Assembly: GCF_049651025.1 (NCBI RefSeq)
Contig: NZ_JBASBH010000070.1
Span: forward strand, 1 to 26,165
Source of the DNA: Parvibaculum sp049651025
GTDB lineage: Bacteria; Pseudomonadota; Alphaproteobacteria; Parvibaculales; Parvibaculaceae
Direction: 5' to 3'
Length of the DNA: 26,165 nt
Positions within the stretch are counted from its first letter, which is position 1; each line of letters begins with the position of its first letter. This document shows positions 7,418 through 15,475 of the stretch, piece after piece. The translations under genes and the position numbers were made by a program. Below the pieces are notes generated by a model, which saw only the letters and a program-made list of their open reading frames with translations, had not been told where the DNA came from and made no database searches.

Positions 7418-9649
7418 TCAGGCGGCGGAACCTGTCACGCCGCGCAAGGGCGCGACATCGTCGACCTTCTCGCCGGGCGCACTGCTCGTGATCGCACGGA
7501 TCGTCGCGTCGGGATGAATGCCGTCGACGGTATTGCGCAGGAAAGCCTCGAAGTTCGCGGCAGGCATGGGCTTGCCGAGGAAATAGCCCTGCCCTTCATC
7601 GCAACCGAGCATGCGCAATATCTCGAGCTGCTCTGCATCCTCGATGCCTTCGGCAAGCACTTCGATGCCGAGCGCATGCGCAAGATCGATGATGACCTTG
7701 GGAATGATGCGGCCTTCGCCCTGATCGGCAATGTCGCGCACGAAGCTGCGATCGATCTTGAGACGCTTCACGGGGAAGCGCTTGAGATAGGCGAGCGAGG
7801 AATAGCCCGTGCCGAAATCGTCAATGCCGATGCCGACACCGAGGCTGCGCAACCGGCGCAATGTGCCGATAACGACATCGACATCGCGCATGACCATGCT
7901 CTCGGTGACTTCAAGCTCGAGATATTGCGGCGAGAGGCCGCGCGTGACGAGCGTGTTTGCCACCGTGTCGGTGAGATCGGAGCGGCGCAGATCGACGGCG
8001 GAGACGTTGACGGCGACGCCGATCTTCGTGAGGCCCATATCCTGCCAGGCGCGGTTCTGGCGGCAGGCTTCGTCGAGCACCCATTTGGTGACATCGGCGA
8101 TGAAGCCGCAACGCTCGGCAACCGGGATGAAGAGATCGGGCGGCACCAGCCCGCGCTCGGGATGATGCCAGCGGATCAGCGCTTCGGCGCCGGTGACGCG
8201 GCCCGTACGGATATCGACCTTGGGCTGGTAGTAGAGAACGAACTGCTTGCGCGACAAGGCGACGCGCAGATCGCGCTCGATCGTGTTGCGCTCGATGGCG
8301 CGCAAATGCAGCTCATGGCGATAAAGGACGCAGGCGCCCGACCCTTCCTGCTTTGCACGCGAGAGCGCGAGATCGGCATTCTTGAGCAGGACTTCCGGAT
8401 CGCGCCCGTCTTGCGGAAAAAGCGTGACGCCGACGCAAGCCGTCTGCTGTAAATCGTGACCGACAAGGCGGAAGGGCACGCCCACGGCGCGAATGAGGCG
8501 GCTCGCCAGATCCGCGGCTTCCTCGGTCGATGAGATGTTTGAAAGAATGATGCCGAACTCGTCGGCGGCAAAACGCGCAATCGTGTCGCCCTTGCGCTGG
8601 CAGCCGCTCAGAATATCGGCGATCCGCTGCAAAAGGAGATCACCCGCATCGTGACCGAGCGTGTCGTTAATGTCCTTGAAGCTGTCGAGATTGAGGACCA
8701 ACACCCCGATCATGTGACCGGAGCGCTCGGCGCGTTCAATCTCATAGATCAGTTGCGACTTGAAGAAGGAGCGATTGCCGAGCCCCGTCAACCCATCCGT
8801 ATGCGCAAGATCGGCAAGATGTTCTTCGCTTGCGCTTCTGGCATTGAATGAATCCGTCAGCGCCTGCGCGACAACGGAAATTTCGTCGGACGGCCCCATC
8901 GGCACGACATAACGCCACGGACCGCGATTGATGGCAAAGTCCCGCAGCGCCTCGATCGGCCCGATGACGATGCGCTGCATGACGAGCGACACCGTGAGGG
9001 CAGAGAGGATGATGCCCGCCGTCAGCCAGACCAGAATGCTCCAGGCGGCGGCCTGAAGACTGTCGATGGCGGCGGTCGTGTTGAGGCGAACGAAAAGGGT
9101 TCCAGTCTCATTGGCGAAGGGCAGAGGAATCTGGCGCGCGAATTCCGCAAAGCGAACGTCGCCGCTTTCCGCATCGACAATGGCCTTCTGGCCCGCATCG
9201 ACGCGCTTCTGCACGGCAGGGGCAATCAGCCGCCGCATGGCAAGGCCGCGCCAATCCACCTGCGAGGCGGAGAGGACAGTGCCCTTGGCATCTGCAATGG
9301 CGACGAGACCGACGCGCGTGGTTTTACCGAAGGCATCGACGATCAGATCGACCTCGCGCTGCGAACGCGAATTGCCGACGGCGTGAACGAGTATATCGCT
9401 GAAGGCTTCAGCCCTCGACCAGGCCCGCTCCTTGGCCTGTCCTTGATAGATATGAAGGACGAAGACGGCGCTGAGCAGGATCATCGCCACGCCTGCAAGC
9501 GTCAGGATTGCGATGACCTTTGTGCGAACCGCGAGGAAATCGAGGCCGAAGCGATTCTGAATCGATGTGGCGACGGCGCGCAGACGTGCGACCAGCGCGG
9601 CACTGAAAATGCCGCGCGTCACCTCGTCTTCTTTGGCCGCATCTTGCAT
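7418..9649 (-). CDS. Membrane c-di-GMP protein: sensor + HAMP + degenerate GGDEF + EAL
   Basis: A 743-residue protein. Transmembrane helices at about 45-68 and 202-224 flank a roughly 130-residue periplasmic sensor region of no recognised type. A HAMP-like linker (about 225-275) leads to a GGDEF domain (about 280-445) and an EAL domain (about 452-708). The GGDEF signature is AADEF (361-365), so both glycines are lost and cyclase activity is unlikely; the substrate-contact DSFKDINDTLGHD part is kept. The EAL domain keeps EALIRW (489-494), NVSA, ELEVTES, DDFGTGYSSL (610-619), KIDRSF and EGIED, all expected of an active phosphodiesterase. The likely role is c-di-GMP breakdown under control of an external signal, perhaps with GTP binding at the dead GGDEF as a modulator. 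The ribosome-binding site is weak. The gene stands alone. Confidence 0.92.
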   Translation of the reverse strand: MQDAAKEDEVTRGIFSAALVARLRAVATSIQNRFGLDFLAVRTKVIAILTLAGVAMILLSAVFVLHIYQGQAKERAWSRAEAFSDILVHAVGNSRSQREVDLIVDAFGKTTRVGLVAIADAKGTVLSASQVDWRGLAMRRLIAPAVQKRVDAGQKAIVDAESGDVRFAEFARQIPLPFANETGTLFVRLNTTAAIDSLQAAAWSILVWLTAGIILSALTVSLVMQRIVIGPIEALRDFAINRGPWRYVVPMGPSDEISVVAQALTDSFNARSASEEHLADLAHTDGLTGLGNRSFFKSQLIYEIERAERSGHMIGVLVLNLDSFKDINDTLGHDAGDLLLQRIADILSGCQRKGDTIARFAADEFGIILSNISSTEEAADLASRLIRAVGVPFRLVGHDLQQTACVGVTLFPQDGRDPEVLLKNADLALSRAKQEGSGACVLYRHELHLRAIERNTIERDLRVALSRKQFVLYYQPKVDIRTGRVTGAEALIRWHHPERGLVPPDLFIPVAERCGFIADVTKWVLDEACRQNRAWQDMGLTKIGVAVNVSAVDLRRSDLTDTVANTLVTRGLSPQYLELEVTESMVMRDVDVVIGTLRRLRSLGVGIGIDDFGTGYSSLAYLKRFPVKRLKIDRSFVRDIADQGEGRIIPKVIIDLAHALGIEVLAEGIEDAEQLEILRMLGCDEGQGYFLGKPMPAANFEAFLRNTVDGIHPDATIRAITSSAPGEKVDDVAPLRGVTGSAA

Positions 9650-9732
9650 GCCCCACTCGACAAATCTACTGCGTCGGACGGAATGAGACCCGCCCGATCC
9701 TTTTGACCATCCTTGTTATAAAGAGATGAGAC

Positions 9733-10506
9733 CTAAGAATAGGTTACGCCGCCCTGCCCCTGAGCGGGCCGGGGCTTCAGGGGCACGCCCTTGCGCCAGA
9801 GTTTGAACGCTTCCCAATAAATGCCGCCCATTACTTTGAGCGTCAGCAAGGGATAGGTAAGGAATGCGCGCAGCAATATGGCGTCGCGGAAGGGGCGATA
9901 GTCTCCGGCAAAGGAGGCGGTGAGCAACAGGCCCTCCCCGTCGCTTTCGCGGATCGTCAGCGCAAAACGCGCGGCAGGCTTCAGCACCTTGAAATGGTAG
10001 CGGCCCGCGACCTCCAGAAACGGCGAGACGTAGAACGCCTTTTCGCAAGCCTGCGACACGATGGGAGCGGCGCGATCTGCGACCGGCATGACATAGCAAT
10101 GGCGCTCGCCGAATGTGTTCGAGACCTCATAGATCAGGGCGGCGAGGCCGCCGCCTGCATCGTGGCAGAAATAAATTGTTAAGGGATTGAACACATAGCC
10201 CAGCATGCGCGGCAGGCAGAGCGCGAGAATGCGGCCCGAAGGTGCGTCGATGCCCGCGCCGGAAAGCGCGCTTTCGATCCACGGGCGCAGAGGCTTGTCC
10301 TCGCCCGGCCCGTGATCGCGGTCGTGGAAACTGAAAAGCCCGAAACGATTATGCGCAAAGAGGCGCGAGCGCGCCGACAGGGCGGGCAACTCGTCGATGT
10401 CGAGAAGCATGTAGAAGACGCGATAGGAAAGCGCATGGACGCGCGGCCGCAGGCGGCGGTGAAACACCTTGCCGAAATAAAGGCCTGAGGCGGCGGGCTC
10501 GTTCAT
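9733..10506 (-). CDS. DUF1365 family protein
   Basis: A 257-residue soluble-looking protein of the DUF1365 family, recognised from the N-terminal GKVFHRRLRPRVHALSYRVFYMLLDIDEL, the central LPRMLGYVFNPLTIYFCHD, the NTFGERHCYV segment and the C-terminal TYPLLTLKVMGGIYWEAFKLW. The biochemical function is unknown. The gene overlaps the upstream FAD oxidoreductase by four bases (ATGA at 10503-10506), so the two are translationally coupled. This pairing beside an RpoE-ChrR system recurs in alphaproteobacteria, where the genes belong to the singlet-oxygen stress regulon and have been linked to fatty-acid modification. Start chosen at the ATG of the overlap. I infer a role in lipid protection or modification, with no direct sequence proof. 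Confidence 0.9.
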   Translation of the reverse strand: MNEPAASGLYFGKVFHRRLRPRVHALSYRVFYMLLDIDELPALSARSRLFAHNRFGLFSFHDRDHGPGEDKPLRPWIESALSGAGIDAPSGRILALCLPRMLGYVFNPLTIYFCHDAGGGLAALIYEVSNTFGERHCYVMPVADRAAPIVSQACEKAFYVSPFLEVAGRYHFKVLKPAARFALTIRESDGEGLLLTASFAGDYRPFRDAILLRAFLTYPLLTLKVMGGIYWEAFKLWRKGVPLKPRPAQGQGGVTYS

Positions 10507-11891
10507 GCGACAGCCTCCACCGGCGCGAGGCCGCGCAAGGTCGGCGGCGCAAGCGCGATGCGGCCGGAGGGATCGGCGACCGTCCAGGGGCGCGCAATGC
10601 CGCCCAGCTGTTCGGCGACCGCAAGCCCCGCCTGCAAACCGTCTTCATGGAAACCCGAACCGAAATAGGCGCCGCAGAACCATGTGCGCCGCGTGCCCTG
10701 CAACTGCCAAAGCTCGCGTTGCGCGGCAAGCGCGGCGCGGTCGAAAACCGGATGATCGTAGTCGATGCGTTGCAGCACCGTTTCCGCCGCGGGTTCATGC
10801 GAGGGATTGAGCGTGACGAAAAGCTGACGCGATGTGGGAAGGTCTTGCAGCCGGTTCATCCAGTAGGTGACGCAGACGGGCGCACCGTCGCCCGCCGTCT
10901 CGCCGCCCATATAGTTCCAGCTCGACCAGACGCGACGCGAAAGCGGCATGAAGGACGCGTCGGAATGAAGCCAGGCGACATTGCGCTGATAGGGAATTGC
11001 GCCGAGCAGGCGACGCTCGCGCGCATCCGCATCGCCGAGCATGTGAAGCGCCTCATCGCTATGCGAGGCGATGACGACATGATCGTAGCGCGCCGTACCG
11101 CCTTTCGTGTCGATGACGGTGACGCCGGTTTCATCGCGGCAAATATCGACGATGCCGGTGCCGAGCCGCACACGGTCGCGGAAGGAAGCGACGAGCCGCG
11201 CCACATATTCGCGCGAGCCGCCATCCACGGTCCGCCATTGCGGACGGCCCGTGATGCGCATCAGCCCGTGATTGTCGAAGAAGCGCAGGAATGCGAGCGC
11301 GGGAAACTCCTCGACGCGCGCAAGCGGGAGCGACCAGATCGCCGCGCACATGGGCAGCAGATGATCTTCGCGCAGCGCCGCCGAATAGCCCTGCTCGCGC
11401 AGGAACTGACCGAGCGGCTTCACATCGAGGCCCGCCATGTTGAGAAGGCCCGGCGCGAAACGATAGAGCCGCATGATCTCGGCAAGCATGCGCCACATGC
11501 GCGGACGGAAAATATTGCGCCGGTCGCCGAAAAGACCGTTGAGGCCCGAGCCTGAATATTCAAATCGCTGAAGCCCGCCGCCGGTTGCAAGCGAGGCTGC
11601 AAAGGACATTTCGCTCGCCCGCGTCGGCACGCCAAGATGGGAAAAGAGCGCGGTGAGATTTGGATAGTTCAGTTCATTATAGACGATGAAGCCCGTATCG
11701 ACCGCAACGTCGCCTTCCGGGCAGGCGGCTGTCAGCGTGTTCGAATGCCCGCCGGGCCGGTCCTGCTTCTCATAGACGGTCACATCATGCGCTTGCGACA
11801 GGAGCCAGGCCGCCGAAAGACCTGAAATGCCGGTGCCGATAACGGCGATGCGCAAACCGCTGGTCTTTGACGTATCGGCATCGAAAGCCAT
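10503..11891 (-). CDS. FAD-dependent oxidoreductase (amine-oxidase-like, RpoE-regulon type)
   Basis: A 462-residue flavoprotein with an N-terminal Rossmann FAD-binding motif, IAVIGTGISGLSAAWLL (G19-T-G-I-S-G24), followed by VTVYEKQDRPGGHSNT. This is typical of the NAD(P)-binding, amine-oxidase-like group (COG2907-type). The C-terminal FAD contact is FCGAYFGSGFHEDGLQAGLAVAEQL. In Rhodobacter-type RpoE regulons a homologous gene next to rpoE-chrR is, to my recollection, involved in desaturation for furan fatty acid synthesis; I infer a similar fatty-acyl role here. GAGGAT lies just upstream of the ATG. A TGATCC-N18-TAAGCA promoter matching the RpoE consensus sits about 35 bases upstream, so it should respond to the divergent sigma factor. 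It is coupled by ATGA to the DUF1365 gene. Confidence 0.9.
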   Translation of the reverse strand: MAFDADTSKTSGLRIAVIGTGISGLSAAWLLSQAHDVTVYEKQDRPGGHSNTLTAACPEGDVAVDTGFIVYNELNYPNLTALFSHLGVPTRASEMSFAASLATGGGLQRFEYSGSGLNGLFGDRRNIFRPRMWRMLAEIMRLYRFAPGLLNMAGLDVKPLGQFLREQGYSAALREDHLLPMCAAIWSLPLARVEEFPALAFLRFFDNHGLMRITGRPQWRTVDGGSREYVARLVASFRDRVRLGTGIVDICRDETGVTVIDTKGGTARYDHVVIASHSDEALHMLGDADARERRLLGAIPYQRNVAWLHSDASFMPLSRRVWSSWNYMGGETAGDGAPVCVTYWMNRLQDLPTSRQLFVTLNPSHEPAAETVLQRIDYDHPVFDRAALAAQRELWQLQGTRRTWFCGAYFGSGFHEDGLQAGLAVAEQLGGIARPWTVADPSGRIALAPPTLRGLAPVEAVA

Positions 11892-11925
11892 GCGATCCTC
11901 GGCATATTTGAGAAAACCTGTGCCC

Positions 11926-11955
11926 TGCTTACGCTACGCGAACCGGGCTGGATCA
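11926..11955 (-). promoter_or_regulatory. RpoE (ECF11)-type promoter for the FAD oxidoreductase-DUF1365 operon
   Basis: Reading the minus strand from 11955, TGATCC (11955-11950) is followed by 18 bases and TAAGCA (11931-11926). This matches the -35 TGATCC and -10 TA(A/G) pattern known for alphaproteobacterial RpoE controlled by ChrR. It would give a leader of about 28 bases before the ATG at 11891, and the leader contains the GAGGAT ribosome-binding site. The same arrangement with the same spacer length occurs on the other strand in front of rpoE. Confidence 0.75.
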
Positions 11956-12047
11956 TGGAGACTGCGGCGGGTGGATGCATTTACCGCTCGGCCCTGTTTC
12001 ACCAAAGGCGGAACTATGGCTAAACTCCGCTGAGGTGGAGATCAGGG

Positions 12048-12077
12048 TGATCCGCATGTCCGGCGCTGGCGTAGACC
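12048..12077 (+). promoter_or_regulatory. rpoE: RpoE (ECF11)-type autoregulatory promoter of rpoE-chrR
   Basis: TGATCC at 12048-12053 is followed by 18 bases and TAGACC at 12072-12077. The -35 is identical and the spacing equal to the divergent promoter at 11926-11955. It predicts a start of transcription near 12084, which lies after the upstream in-frame ATG (12082) and so supports translation from ATG 12166. Between the two promoters is a modest inverted repeat, GCGGA (12008-12012) with TCCGC (12026-12030), of unknown meaning. Confidence 0.72.
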
Positions 12078-12165
12078 TGCCATGGCGCGCAAACATGCAG
12101 CAATCACGCACACAATTCCGCCCGTCCGCCGTCAACCGCGGACGCAATGGAGGACGCTGGGCCTG

Positions 12166-12765
12166 ATGGCTGACGACCCGACGCCGAACACGGTGTCCCT
12201 GAGCGATGCCACGGCCGCACGCCCCGAAGCGATGGCGGCGCTGATCGACGCTATCGCCCGCCGTCAGGACAGAACGGCCTTTGCGAGCCTCTTCGGCTAT
12301 TACGCGCCGCGCGTGAAATCCTATTTGCGCCGCCTGCGCGTCGATGAACGGCAAGCCGAAGATCTGGTGCAGGATGTGATGTTGACCGTTTGGCGCAAGG
12401 CGGACCTTTTCGATCCGTCGAAAGCCTCTGTCGGCACATGGATATTCACCATCGCGCGCAATCGCTTCATCGACGGCGTTCGCCGCCAGAAGCGCCCTGA
12501 ACTCGACGCCGAAGACCCCTCATTGTCGCCCGATGCGCCGATGCCCGCCGATGACGCGTTGATAAGCGTTCAGACGGGCCGCCGCGTTCACGCCGCCATG
12601 GCGAACCTGCCGCGCGATCAGGCGGAAGTCGTGAGCCTTTCCTTTCTTGAGGGCCTGCCCCATTCGGAGATTGCCGAGCGGCTGAATATTCCGCTCGGTA
12701 CCGTGAAGTCGCGGCTGCGGCTTGCCTTTGGCCGCCTGCGGGCAGGGCTGGAGGATTTGAGATGA
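12166..12765 (+). CDS. rpoE: ECF sigma factor RpoE (ChrR-controlled, ECF11 type)
   Basis: A 199-residue sigma-70 family ECF factor. Region 2 (about 38-108) contains FGYYAPRVKSYLRRL, the core-binding segment EDLVQDVMLTVWRKADLFDP and the -10 recognition helix GTWIFTIARNRFIDGVRRQ. Region 4 (about 142-195) contains LPRDQAEVVSLSFLEGLPHSEIAERLNIPLGTVKSRL, a helix-turn-helix for -35 recognition. The immediately following chrR gene identifies the subgroup. The start at 12166 is preferred over ATG 12082 because GGAGG lies upstream (12149-12153, rather distant at 12 bases) and the predicted transcription start is downstream of 12082. Its stop overlaps the chrR start (ATGA at 12762-12765). Likely role: photooxidative (singlet oxygen) stress response, with autoregulation through its own promoter. 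Confidence 0.93.
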   Translation: MADDPTPNTVSLSDATAARPEAMAALIDAIARRQDRTAFASLFGYYAPRVKSYLRRLRVDERQAEDLVQDVMLTVWRKADLFDPSKASVGTWIFTIARNRFIDGVRRQKRPELDAEDPSLSPDAPMPADDALISVQTGRRVHAAMANLPRDQAEVVSLSFLEGLPHSEIAERLNIPLGTVKSRLRLAFGRLRAGLEDLR

Positions 12766-13418
12766 GCGTGACGCATCGCATGGGCGCTGAATGGATCATG
12801 GCGCAGGCCGCAGGCACGCTGAGCGAAGGCGAGGCGCTGCTGGTCGCCTCGCATCTGAGTTATGTGCCGACCGCGCGCGCCGACATGGCGGCGGCGGAGG
12901 CGGCGGGCGGTATGCTGCTTGAAAACCTTGCACCCACGCCGCTTGCCGAAGATGCGCTGAACCGGGCACTCGCACGGCTGTATGAGCCGGAAGAAAAACC
13001 CGCGCAAAGAGCCGCCGACATGCAGATTGGAAGTCCACTGCTCCCCGCACCGCTGCAACACTGGCTCGGCCGCGACATCGAGGAGCTGAACTGGCGCTTC
13101 CTCGGGCCGGGCATGCGCCAGGCGACGCTATGGCGCGGCAAGAACAAGGATCGCCTCTGGATGCTGCGCGCCAAACCCGGCACGAGTGTCCCCCGGCACG
13201 GGCATGGCGGCGTCGAGCTGACGCTTGTGCTCTGCGGCAGCATCACTGACCCAACCGGCACCTATCGTCGCGGCGACGTACAGGAAATGAACGTCGCCAA
13301 TACGCATGAGCTGATGGTGGGGACGGAGGAGGAATGCATCTGCCTCGCCTATACGCAAGGACAGATGCGCTTCAAGGGCATCATCGCAAAGCTGATGAAA
13401 CCCTTCCTCGGCCTCTGA
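12762..13418 (+). CDS. chrR: ChrR-type anti-sigma factor with cupin domain, N-terminal zinc cysteines missing
   Basis: A 218-residue ChrR homologue. The N-terminal anti-sigma domain (1-75) keeps the helix pattern and two of four expected zinc ligands, His5 and His31 (ASHLS), but the HxxxCxxC site reads HLSYVPTA. The cysteines expected at 35 and 38 are Val35 and Ala38. The C-terminal cupin domain (about 105-215) keeps the metal ligands His146, His148, Glu152 and His182 (HGHGGVE and THE) and a CIC pair (Cys192, Cys194) resembling cysteines near the sensing site. In Rhodobacter, ChrR holds RpoE through the zinc-dependent N-terminal domain and senses singlet oxygen with the cupin. It is coupled to rpoE by ATGA and ends 3 bases from the convergent TonB receptor gene. 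The lost cysteines are plain in the sequence; their effect is inference. Confidence 0.9.
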   Translation: MSVTHRMGAEWIMAQAAGTLSEGEALLVASHLSYVPTARADMAAAEAAGGMLLENLAPTPLAEDALNRALARLYEPEEKPAQRAADMQIGSPLLPAPLQHWLGRDIEELNWRFLGPGMRQATLWRGKNKDRLWMLRAKPGTSVPRHGHGGVELTLVLCGSITDPTGTYRRGDVQEMNVANTHELMVGTEEECICLAYTQGQMRFKGIIAKLMKPFLGL

Positions 13419-13421
13419 ACC

Positions 13422-15458
13422 TCAGAAGCGCGCCGCGACGGCGACCCTGAGATTGCGCCCCGGCAGCAACATGCCCGCCTTCTTGAACGAGACGTGGTTG
13501 CGCACATCGTCGTTGAGAAGATTTTCGCCGATGATGGAAAGCTCGACCGGCGTGTCGCCCGTCATCTGCCTGGGCAGCAGATAATGAAGCTCGGCATTGA
13601 GCAAGGTGTAGCCGCTGGTTTCCGTTTCGAAGGCGCCGAGATTGTTCTGGCGGAAGGCGTGGAGGAAGCCGATGCGGCCGGTGAGATCATCCGCTTCATA
13701 ATAGACGCCCGCACCGACGCGCATGGGCGGGATGCGCGGAACATCGCCGCCGCTTGCAAGTTCGGCGCGCACCAGATCGAACTGCCCGTCGAGGCCGACC
13801 ATGCCCTCGCCCAATGCGGCGATGGCGTGACGCCCGGAAAGCTCTAGCCCGCGAAACGTTGCGTCCTGCTGGCTGTAGCGAAGCTGCGCGAGTTCATCGC
13901 CCGTGCCGCCGGGATAATTGGTGCAGGTGTCGAATGTGTCGTCGCAAGTCTCGCCGGTCAGCGACTTCAGAATATAGCCGTTGAAGCGCGTGTTATAGAC
14001 CGCCGCCTCGAAGGAATAGCGCTCGCCCTCGCGGCGCAGCGACAGCTCGGTCGACATGGCGGTTTCTTTTTTCAGGGACGGATTGCCGATCTCGAAAGTC
14101 TCGGTCGCTTCATGTGGACCTTTTGAGAAAAGCTCGGAGGCTTCCGGCGCGCGCTGCGACACCTGCGCGCTGGCACCCGCAACCCAATCGCCACCAAGCG
14201 ACCAGACAAGACCGCCAGAACCGCTCAGCGGCACGAAGGAACGCTCGCGGCGATCGACGCCAAGCGTCGCCTCATCCAGCGCGCCGCCTTCGACGGCGAC
14301 ATGCTCGACGCGCGCGCCAAGCTGCAGCTTCAGCGCTTGCGCGATCGGCATTTCCTCAAAGATGAAAGCCGCCAGCATACGCCTGTCGGCAGGCGCGAGA
14401 AGCTCCCCGCCCTCGCCGCCCGCGCGCAGCTTGTGAGTGCTGGCGTGAAGGCCGATGGCGCCGGTGAAAGGACCGATATTTTCGTGCAGAACTTCCGCGC
14501 GACCTTCCCATAGCCTGTCATCAAAAACCGAGCCGACATCGCCGGTGAAGCTTTCAACCTCGCCATGATTATATTTGTTGTAGCCGCCGGTGAGGCGCAG
14601 CGTGCGGACCCATGCGCCGAGATCGTTGAATTCGGCAGCGGCCTGAAACTTCGTCTGCTCCATGTCGATGAAGGTCGGATTCGCGGGATCGGGAACGGGA
14701 ATGCCGTAGTCGGAATCCATATGCGAGATGGACGCGCCGATATAGCCGCTATCGAGCAACACGGATGCGCCGCCCGCAATGCCTTGAGAGCGCGTCCAGG
14801 TCATGGCCTGTTTGGAGGGCGAGCCGGGGACACGATAATCATCCGTCCGGCGATCATAAGCATCGACGCGCCAGACGACATTGCCCGCCCCCGCCTGCAT
14901 GAGCCCCGAGCTTTGGCGACCGTTTGAAACCGTGTCGTAACCGGCGGACGCCTCACCCGAAAAACCGCCTTCGGGCATCTCGCCCGGAATGCGCGAATTG
15001 ATGACATTGACGACGCCGCCAATCGCCTGCGAGCCATAGCGCAACGTGGCGGGCCCGCGCACGACCTCGACGCGCGTCGCGCTCAAGGGATCGATGGGGA
15101 CGCCGTGATCTTCGCTGACGGCGGACACGCCATCGCCGCCGAGACCGTTCTCGAGGAACCTGATGCGGAAATTGTCGAGTCCGCGAATGATCGGACGGCT
15201 CGCGCCGCCTGCAAAGGAGGATTGCGCAATGCCGGGCTTGTCGCCGAGCAGCGCGCCGAGCGTCGCCGCCCCGCGCCCCAGAATTTCATCGCGCGTGACG
15301 ATGGTGACGGGCGCGGCAAGCTCGTCGAGCGGCGAGCCAAGAGGCGATGCCGTGACGACCATGGGCGCGAGAGACACGGCGTCATCCGCCGCCTGTGCCG
15401 CATGAACGAAAGCCGGTGAGGCAAGAACAATAGCGGATAGAAGTCGAACGCGGCGCAT
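13422..15458 (-). CDS. znuD: TonB-dependent outer-membrane receptor, ZnuD-like (zinc uptake)
   Basis: A 678-residue outer-membrane receptor. The signal peptide (about 1-23, ending AQA before AD) is followed by a TonB-box-like segment (APMVVTAS), a plug domain (about 48-160, with RGPATLRYGSQAIGGVVNVI) and a 22-strand barrel ending in the terminal aromatic ARF. The plug/barrel junction NSRIPGEMPEGGFSGE and the last-strand motif NHVSFKKAGMLLPGRNLRV are like ZnuD zinc receptors. One extracellular loop holds a likely disulfide pair, CDDTFDTC. A perfect Zur-type palindrome lies 17 bases upstream of the ATG, which strongly supports zinc as substrate. The ribosome-binding site is a G-rich AGGGGGG. 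No zinc ABC transporter or zur gene is in the window. Heme or another metal chelate remains possible. Confidence 0.88.
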   Translation of the reverse strand: MRRVRLLSAIVLASPAFVHAAQAADDAVSLAPMVVTASPLGSPLDELAAPVTIVTRDEILGRGAATLGALLGDKPGIAQSSFAGGASRPIIRGLDNFRIRFLENGLGGDGVSAVSEDHGVPIDPLSATRVEVVRGPATLRYGSQAIGGVVNVINSRIPGEMPEGGFSGEASAGYDTVSNGRQSSGLMQAGAGNVVWRVDAYDRRTDDYRVPGSPSKQAMTWTRSQGIAGGASVLLDSGYIGASISHMDSDYGIPVPDPANPTFIDMEQTKFQAAAEFNDLGAWVRTLRLTGGYNKYNHGEVESFTGDVGSVFDDRLWEGRAEVLHENIGPFTGAIGLHASTHKLRAGGEGGELLAPADRRMLAAFIFEEMPIAQALKLQLGARVEHVAVEGGALDEATLGVDRRERSFVPLSGSGGLVWSLGGDWVAGASAQVSQRAPEASELFSKGPHEATETFEIGNPSLKKETAMSTELSLRREGERYSFEAAVYNTRFNGYILKSLTGETCDDTFDTCTNYPGGTGDELAQLRYSQQDATFRGLELSGRHAIAALGEGMVGLDGQFDLVRAELASGGDVPRIPPMRVGAGVYYEADDLTGRIGFLHAFRQNNLGAFETETSGYTLLNAELHYLLPRQMTGDTPVELSIIGENLLNDDVRNHVSFKKAGMLLPGRNLRVAVAARF

Positions 15459-15475
15459 GAGCCCCCCTGAGTTGA

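Noticed and set aside
5837..8452. An 871-codon plus-strand open frame across the acyl-CoA dehydrogenase and GGDEF-EAL genes
   Set aside because: It is antisense to three well-supported genes, has no domain pattern, and its His/Arg/Asp-rich composition is what the reverse frame of GC-rich genes gives.
12082..12165. Earlier ATG for rpoE at 12082
   Set aside because: It would lie upstream of the transcription start predicted from the TGATCC promoter, has no ribosome-binding site, and the extra residues do not look like an ECF sigma N-terminus.
12793..12798. GGATCA within chrR, a possible further RpoE -35 on the minus strand
   Set aside because: The position 18 bases on (12774-12769) reads GCGTCA, not a TA(A/G) -10, and it would drive antisense RNA into rpoE.
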